Position numbers and translations under genes: made by a program | The notes under the pieces: generated by a model | What the model saw: the letters and a program-made list of their open reading frames with translations, nothing else | Told to the model about the DNA's origin: nothing | The model's database searches: none | In this document: positions 57,664-64,000 of the stretch, in pieces | How the letters are laid out: each line of letters starts with the position of its first letter | How positions within the stretch are numbered: the first letter of the stretch is position 1 | DNA from: Adiantum capillus-veneris | Taxonomy: Eukaryota; Streptophyta; Polypodiopsida; Polypodiales; Pteridaceae | Length of the DNA stretch: 64,000 bases | Assembly: GCA_014529385.2 (NCBI GenBank) | Contig: CM043969.1 | Span: forward strand, 19,990,946-20,054,945 | Direction: 5' to 3'

Positions 57664-59089
57664 CCAATGCACTTCCTCTTATGCCATGTATCCATAGTAG
57701 GGCATATATCAGGTAGCTCATTCAAAGATAGGTCTCTCATTGACCCCCTTGTAGGCTCCTTCTTCATGGGGTTGACTACATGCTTCCATTGCCTCTTTAA
57801 CTTAGGACACATCTCCATGAGTTGCCCAAAGGTAACATCAGCCTTTATACTCACCAAATCAGCCCGTAAACTATAATTTGTTTGCCCTTCTCCCAAAGGA
57901 AAGTCGGATGCATTGTAATGTTGCCTGGGTTTTCTCTTCTTCTTCTCTTTACATGCACCTGTTCCAACCTGTTTCCCTCTTTTATGGCTGGGACTTGCAT
58001 CTCTCATGTCATGATCTCTTGTAATCCTCTTACCTACAAGCATGACCACAACTCCCAAATCATCCTCTTTCTTCTCTAAATGGATCATGCTTACCAGTTT
58101 TGTTTTGCCCTTCTCTTCAGCTGTCAAATCGCTTGGCCCTGCTTCCGCTTTAATCTCAATACCATAATCTTAAGCTCGAGAGGGAATTTGTGGATGAAGA
58201 GGAAACATGTCACCACCCATTCTCTTTGGCTTGTCACATTGAGGGCTTTTATGACCCCATTCACCACAATTGTAACATTGAAACAATCCCCTCTTCCAGC
58301 CATGCCTCTTCCTCTACCACCTCTAAAACCCTCATTGCTTCCATAACCACGTCCATATCCATAGCTTTGACCTCTTCCACCTCCCATCATATGCACACTA
58401 AGATTATTCATAAGACCTACAACCTCTTGCATCTCCTTGCGAAAAGCATTCACATCATGAGAAACTTGTTGATCATAACCTGGATCCCTAATGAGGACCC
58501 TTGGTTGCTCTACCACTTTCACTTCAACCTTTGGCTCGACATTGATTCCAAGTTGATGAAGAGGCTTTGCTTTCCACTCTTTATTCTTTGCAATTTCAAC
58601 TGCCTCCTCAAAGGTCCTTGGCTGCTTAAGCTCTACCTTCAAGCGTAGGTTACTCTTCAAACTTGCAAGAAAACTGTCCTTCTTCAACATGGCTGGAGTA
58701 ATTTCAGCCCCCAAAGATGTACATCACTTTGTCCATAATGCATTGAATGCATTCACAAATTCTTCTATGGTTTGGCCTTCACCCTGTACCAAGCCTTGAA
58801 TAGAGTGCCATACCTTTTGTGGGTCTTCCACCTGTTGAAAGTGTGTAAGAAAAGCATGCCTTACCATTTCATAAGTCATAACTTGAGGAGGTTGGGATGA
58901 TTGTAGCTCCTTTTCTTAGCCTTCCAACCATTCCCTAGCATCTCCCTTCAAACAGAAATAGAAGATTCGTAGCACCAACGCTGGGTCTTGCTTGTCAGCA
59001 GCAAGAAGGCAAGCAAACTCCATTTTCTCAATGAAACCTTTGGAAATTTCATTTGATTTCCCACTAAACTCCGGAAAATTAAATGCCAT
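57664..59089 (-). pseudogene. element C Gag with zinc knuckle
   Basis: It starts with MAFNFPEFSGKSNEISKGF at 59089. The capsid part, YFCLKGDAREWLEG, ends at an in-frame stop (about 58917) and continues as VWHSIQGLVQGEGQTIEEF, then FLASLKSNLRLKVELKQP. A glycine/arginine-rich linker comes next (GGRGQSYGYGRGYGSN), then, after a frameshift near 58285, the knuckle CYNCGEWGHKSPQC (C-x2-C-x4-H-x4-C). The basic spacer 57636-58127 leads to protease. Confidence 0.8.
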
Positions 59090-59130
59090 GTCTTCTAAAA
59101 CCTGTAAACTGAAGGAAACTTGAAGCGATT

Positions 59131-59148
59131 CCTCGGTGGCGGGCACCA
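59131..59148 (-). other. element C primer-binding site
   Basis: On the minus strand this reads TGGTGCCCGCCACCGAGG, six bases inside the 5' LTR. The tRNA was not identified. Similar sites occur at 3642-3660 and 9624-9635. Confidence 0.7.
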
Positions 59149-59154
59149 AAACAC

Positions 59155-60029
59155 TGTTGGGAAACAAGCAAACTGAAACACCTCTATAGCGATGTCACCC
59201 AAGAGCATTGAAAGAGAACTACAAGAACACCAAAATCCTTGGAAAACCCCTTTGAAACACCAGAAGTCGAGCAAGAGTAGTCCCCTTGGCAATTTATTGG
59301 CCGTCGCCCACCCAAAGGACCATAGAGCATAGGAGCAAAACCCTGTCAAAGCACGGATTTACAGCACACGTCGACCAATGCATATGAATACAAGAGCTTC
59401 CCCTTTCCCAAATGAACACCAAAAACCCACAACTTCAACCTCAACTTCACAAATCATAGAAACGAGCCCTCCCAATCTGCCTACATGCAATTTTCCACCA
59501 AGCTGCCATAGTCGTAACCCTACAGAGAACTAGTCATAACCTGAAGAGCACAACTCCAATTGGGGCACTTTAAAGCTTGGAAAAAAGATTGAAAAATGAC
59601 TGGAGAGAAAGCTGAAGATGACCAAAATTGATTCCATACGCCGCCATGAGCAAAATTGACGCTAACAGAAAGCTGTCCCAGCACGACTACACGTAGAGAA
59701 GGCTAGTCGGGGCAAAAAACTGCATAAAAAAGCACCAAGGAGGCACAACGAGATAAAACCTGTAAATTTCTGATGTTTGGCTGAAATTTTTTAAGTTTGT
59801 ACATGAGTTTTAGTTATACACAAGTCTCACTTCTAAAAACTCACTCACGGGCACTTATAGTAGCCCGAGAACTGTCACTAGGCTAGCGACTTGCAGTGCA
59901 TGTACATGTGCTTACTAAAGCAAGCTAAAAAACCCACAAAAAAAAAATCCCAAACACCCTTTGGACATCGGGTTTCATGTCCGTATGTACAAATTTACAA
60001 AAAACAGGATGTCAAAAATGCGTCCAACA
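59155..60029 (-). repeat. element C 5' LTR
   Basis: This is the right LTR, 875 bp. On the minus strand a TATAAGT sits at about 59853-59859. Confidence 0.85.
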
Positions 60030-60745
60030 ACGTGACTTGTTTAGGAGATTGGGAAGCAGGAAAGGTTGTCGAAAGCTGCACTCTGTTAGCTACCATAAGA
60101 AGAAGTTGAGGAGGCCACCAAAAAAAAAGGGAATTGGGCCAAGGCCAAGCAGGGGTGGAGCTACAAATCAGGGCTCCATGGAAGGAAATGCTTGGGTGCA
60201 ACCTACCAATAGCGAAGGCCGACATGGGTTGAAGTGGATTGAGAAGAACATGGGTAGAAGTGTCAAAAGCAGCGCCATCATTGTACCCGAATTCTTGTTT
60301 TTTTTCTATGTATAAGTGCCTTTATGGTCTGGTTGGGTTAGTGTTTGTGTTGGATTTGCCATCATTCTTCTCGTCTATCTCGTCTTGTCCATCTTGCCCG
60401 TGGTAGCATTGGCTCCGGGTTTAGTGTATCTGTGTGTGCAGAGAGAGAGGGAGAGAGTGATTGTGGTTGCAGATTGGGTGTGGTTTTGTGTGCAATCGAG
60501 GCGTGAGAGGCCTCTTGGTGTGAGTGTGTTTACAAATATGGGTGTATTGGGGTGTGCATTAGTTAATGCGATTGCGTGTAGACGAAGTTGCTCATAAACG
60601 AGGTTGTTCAGTGAAAGTTACAGAAAGCCTGCATGCGTGTATGTTTCTGAGTGGCTTGGGGTGCTGGATATCTGTTGGGCTATAGAGAGGCATCTAGTTT
60701 GTGTACTATCTGTGTACTGTGTGTGTTCCCATTTCCCCCATCCCA
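60030..60745 (+). repeat. LTR-like block B, copy 2, right part
   Basis: This continues the block interrupted at 52938. It starts with the second ACGT, then gacttg; the match to copy 1 runs to about CATCCCA at 60745. It contains a GA-rich run at about 60439-60465. The plus-strand frame 59977-60315 crosses the junction and is spurious. Confidence 0.75.
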
Positions 60746-62033
60746 ACGTGATGAGTGTTTTTGGTGCTTCTTGTTAGGTCTATGCATCCTAGAAACTCTC
60801 CCAGCTAGGTGGTGCCCCTATCTTCTATTCTCTAAGATGAGTCCTTGTCCATCACCTCACTGAGGAGATTTGTCCAAGACCTCTACTTGTTCCTCCAATG
60901 AGTGACACAACCATGTTAAGAGTGTCTAAAGAATAGATATTCTACCATGACATTCATAACAACAAGCTCATCCACATTAAAAGACAAAAGAGAGTGGTAA
61001 AGCCCTTTTTCTATGAAGAGTCACCAAGGAAGAGGAAGGTCATGAACACCCCAACATGGCCTAAGTCTTATGTACAAGCAAAGGGAAAAGGAGTGTTACT
61101 ATTGGCCTAACCTAGGGTTACATGAGGTGCAAAGAAGAGAATGCAAGTGGTGATGATGATTCTTCAAGCTCAGAACCCAACCTAGCCATTATAATGAAGA
61201 TACCACCTAGAATACCATGGAGATCATCTACTAAGGCCAAAAAGGGAAAGGTTTCCTACTATTGCCTTGTAGATCAAATTTGAGTGCAAACAATGAGCTT
61301 CATCAACCCTAAAGCAAGACCATCAAAGTCGTTTAAATGCACACAAGGGAGGTGGTTTTGTACGCGAAATCATGGTGATTTGGGGAGTGTGTTGAGGGCC
61401 TCCCTACTCTCCCTTTACAGATTATCTTGATAAAGTTATCCGACACGGGTGCAACTGAGTGGATTAATGATGAATGACACTTAAATGACGTATACTTCAT
61501 GCGACAAGTTGACTATGCTAGGCATGTACAATTGTTTTTGGCAAGAGGCTAGGAGCCGCAAAAAACATTGTCATAACTCCATAAACTCTTAGTGGGGAGT
61601 TTAGCAAAGTGGACGTCAGAGCGGCATAGACCTACTATGGATGTATCACCTTGTCAATGCCAAAAGGTGACACAAATGTAGTAAGTGAGGCCCTACATTG
61701 TGTCTAGTATGGATAATAATAATGGGCCCGAGTTCTTCCCCCTTTTTTTGCATCAGATTCATGTGAATGTCTACATAAATAGAAGAATCTTCTATCAGTT
61801 CAAAAGATTGTGTTTTTATTTGGAGCATAAATGCTAAGTGAACTCTCCGATCCCCACACCCTGTCATTCTACCTATTCTCAATTATCACCACTCTTTGAT
61901 GTAGCCATATTTATCATATTCTAAGTCTTTGTTTTCTCTTTACTCCTCAAGTTTCCAAACCCTTGTATAAACCCCTCAATAATCATTGCAAATATTGGGG
62001 GGGAAAATATTTTTCAATTTGTAAGTTCACAAG
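60746..62033. other. retroelement debris, no intact gene
   Basis: Plus-strand remnants include ESPRKRKVMNTPTWPKSY (about 61017-61070), KGKVSYYCLVDQ (about 61242-61277), and ILIKLSDTGATEWIND (about 61425-61475), the last like a protease active site with D-T-G-A-T. Stops and shifts separate them. The family is not determined. The stretch 61650-62033 holds nothing clear. Confidence 0.4.
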
Positions 62034-63240
62034 ATGAATTTTCCAAACTTTCATGGGAAGCCTAGCGAAATTTCCTTAAATTTCTTAGATAATCTAGAGG
62101 TGGATTTCTTAGTCTCTGGGTGGGATGACAAAGCAACCAAGGTTAGGGATTTCCCTCTAGTCTTATGGGAAGGAGCCAAGGTGTGGTACCAAGCACTCTC
62201 TGGGTGGGATGACGAAGCAACCAAGGTTAGAGATTTCCCTCTAGATCTTATGGGAAAGAGCCAAGGTATGGTGCCAAACACTCTCCCTAACATAGAGAGA
62301 AGATTGGGATATTGAAGCCAAGGTTTCCCTCCAGTTCTACAGGAAGGAGCCAAGATATGGTACCAAACATTCTCTCTAATAGAGAGAGAAGATTGGGATA
62401 GGCTGAAGGCAGCTTTTTTCAAAGGCAAGGGACCCCACATTGAACGCGATGTAGAATCTTGGATTGAGTCTATGGAGGACTATTTTGTAGCTATGGGGAC
62501 CCAACTTGTAAATCAAACTATGCTTGTGATGTTTTGTCTTACTGTCGATGCAAAAATACGGTGGAAGCAGCATTGCAAGGACTTGGGTAGTTCGAGGTCT
62601 TCCCAATCTTGGGAGGATATTAAAAAAGCGGTTATAGAGTGATATCTTCCTCTACCTCATTGAGACATCAAAATGAATGAGTTCTTTGCTCTAAAACATT
62701 TATCCTTATTGGTGGGAGAGTACTACTTCAAATTTGTAACATTGCAAAGATATGTCCCAAAAATTTCCATTGAACAGTAGGTAGCTAGGTTCTATCAAGG
62801 ATAAAATAAACCTTTGGATACCCATCTTGAAGCAATAAGATCCATATTACTCTAGGATGCTCTCTTAAGGCATCTGGCTAAAGAACCGATTAGAAATCAG
62901 GGAAGAGGAAACTTTAGAAATCAAAGGACCGGGCCCAACAATTGGATCCCTAGACCTGCTAATCAAGCTTATCAACCTTGCCTTGTAGTAGCAGCAACCT
63001 CAGTAGCTCAACCCCATCATCCAATTATACGTTTCTTTGGGTGTAATCATCTAGATCATTATAGGAGTAAGTGTCTTAGAAGAAACGTAGCAACAACCGC
63101 AAATGTCATTCCTATAATGCCTAATGGTAGAGGTCAAAATGTTCATCGTGGAGGAAGAAATACAAGAAGAAGTCGTGAAAGAGGAGAGATGGCTCAAACT
63201 CATTCCGTTATTATGGAAGAGCCATGCCGCCATTGACAAC
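62034..63240 (+). pseudogene. gypsy element E2 Gag, with internal triplication
   Basis: The plus-strand frame begins MNFPNFHGKPSEISLNFL. The segment GWDDKATKVRDFPLVLWEGA is repeated in tandem as three diverged ~85-bp copies (about 62118-62200, 62203-62285 and 62320-62395). Gag then continues from 62398 (RLKAAFFKGKGPHIERDVES) with stops near 62641 and 62660. The zinc knuckle (about 63030-63075) reads FFGCNHLDHYRSKC, so its first cysteine is phenylalanine. A basic RG-rich tail follows. Confidence 0.75.
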
Positions 63241-63284
63241 CCCAGTGCTCGCCAGCAATATGCTATCATTCAAGCATCAGGATC

Positions 63285-64000
63285 TTGACAAGGTGAACAA
63301 ATTGAATTCTTAATTGATTATGGAAGAAAACACTCATTTCTTTCTCGTAAATGCATGAGAATCCTGCTAAAAGGCTAATTGTAGAACGTGCAAACGAAAA
63401 GGAAGTTCTAACTTAGCATACAACAGGACATGTATAATTTGAACTAGGGGGATACTCTACTTCCACACACTTTTGCAATTTGCCTCTAGGGATTTATGAT
63501 GGGATTTTAGGGATGGATTGGTTGAAACAAAACATATCTCATGTTCACTATGCACAAGGGAATTTTACCTTTACAGATGGACTAGGGAATGAAATTCTAT
63601 TTCAAGGAAAAAATGGGAAACCTAAAGCTCACTTAGTCAAGGCTAGCAGACTCCTAAAGGGATTATGGAAGGGTTATCAGATCTATGCAGTTAAACTTAA
63701 CAAGGTAGATGACTTCGGTTCAAAATTTCAACATGATTGGTTGAGAGAGTATTCAGATGTGTTCCCTAAGGATCTTACAAGTCTCCCACCACCTAGAGAA
63801 GTTGAGCACAAAATAAAGACTATCCCTGGTTGTGAATCCCATTTCAAAGAGACCGTATAAAATTTCACTCCCTGAACCAACCAAACTCAAAGAGCAAGTT
63901 AGGCAACTTATTGAGCAAGGATTTATTTGACCAAGTATTTCTCCTTGGGGTGCTCTAGTCCTTTTCCAAAAGAAGAAGGATGATTGTTCACAACTTTGCA
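63285..64000 (+). pseudogene. gypsy element E2 protease and start of reverse transcriptase
   Basis: The protease active site reads EFLIDYGRKHSFLS (about 63303-63345), with D-Y-G-R in place of D-T-G-A, then LPLGIYDGILGMDWLKQN (63480-63530). The linker to reverse transcriptase, YSDVFPKDLTSLPPPREVEH, has the form seen in chromovirus-type gypsy elements. A frameshift near 63855 leads to KISLPEPTKLKEQVRQLIEQ, a TGA at 63928-63930, then SISPWGALVLFQKKKD. It runs off the window. Confidence 0.75.

Larger units (their letters stand above)
52939..60029 (-). mobile_element. Ty3/gypsy element C, Tat-type, complete but decayed
   Basis: This ~7.1-kb element is bounded by two ~875-bp LTRs, about 90% identical by eye, TGTTGG...CCAACA, with ACGT repeated on both sides (52935-52938 and 60030-60033) as a 4-bp target duplication. 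The minus-strand order is gag, protease, reverse transcriptase, RNase H, a second RNase H, integrase. The extra RNase H marks the plant Tat/Ogre lineage. Frameshifts and stops break it in most domains. It inserted into block B; the empty site survives at 10339-10342. Confidence 0.9.

Overview
The window looks like nuclear DNA of a land plant with a large, repeat-filled genome. The evidence is a Ty1/copia polyprotein with an initiator-Met tRNA primer site, several Ty3/gypsy lineages including one with a second plant-type RNase H, GT-AG introns in two decayed host-like genes, and AT-rich spacers. A fern or another early-diverging vascular plant is my best guess, from the mix of decayed gypsy lineages and the ParB-like plus NIF-like genes. 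That assignment is inference. Almost nothing here is an ordinary intact gene. The one long intact reading frame is the copia polyprotein.

Layout. 0-5 kb: a complete miniature LTR element (TRIM), an array of near-perfect 22-bp palindromes, then a candidate primer site and LTR on the minus strand. 5-20 kb: two ~920-bp LTRs of one family in inverted orientation (5120-6043 with a primer site, 11964-12883 with a polypurine tract), two arrays of a second palindrome spaced ~285-295 bp, a gag fragment attached to a ~1.95-kb LTR-like block, a long non-canonical decayed ORF (12.9-16.4 kb), and a retropepsin remnant. 20-39 kb: blocks of one palindromic satellite family (arms CCCTATGGCC / GGCCATAGGG) alternate with two NIF/FCP1-like HAD genes and a multi-exon gene with a ParB/sulfiredoxin-like signature. 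39-51 kb: a transposon-type exon, a copia element with an intact polyprotein but only 36 bp of its 3' LTR, fused to a decayed minus-strand gypsy element truncated inside integrase. 51-61 kb: a second, inverted copy of the ~1.95-kb LTR-like block, split by a complete ~7.1-kb Tat-type gypsy element. The unsplit copy at 9.6-11.6 kb preserves the empty insertion site. 61-64 kb: retroelement debris and the 5' part of another gypsy element, running off the window.

Functionally this is a graveyard and nursery of mobile DNA rather than a pathway. The least explained parts are the palindrome arrays beside LTRs, the extensive palindromic satellite compartment, and the ParB-like gene sitting inside that compartment. 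All similarity statements are by eye; no database search was possible.
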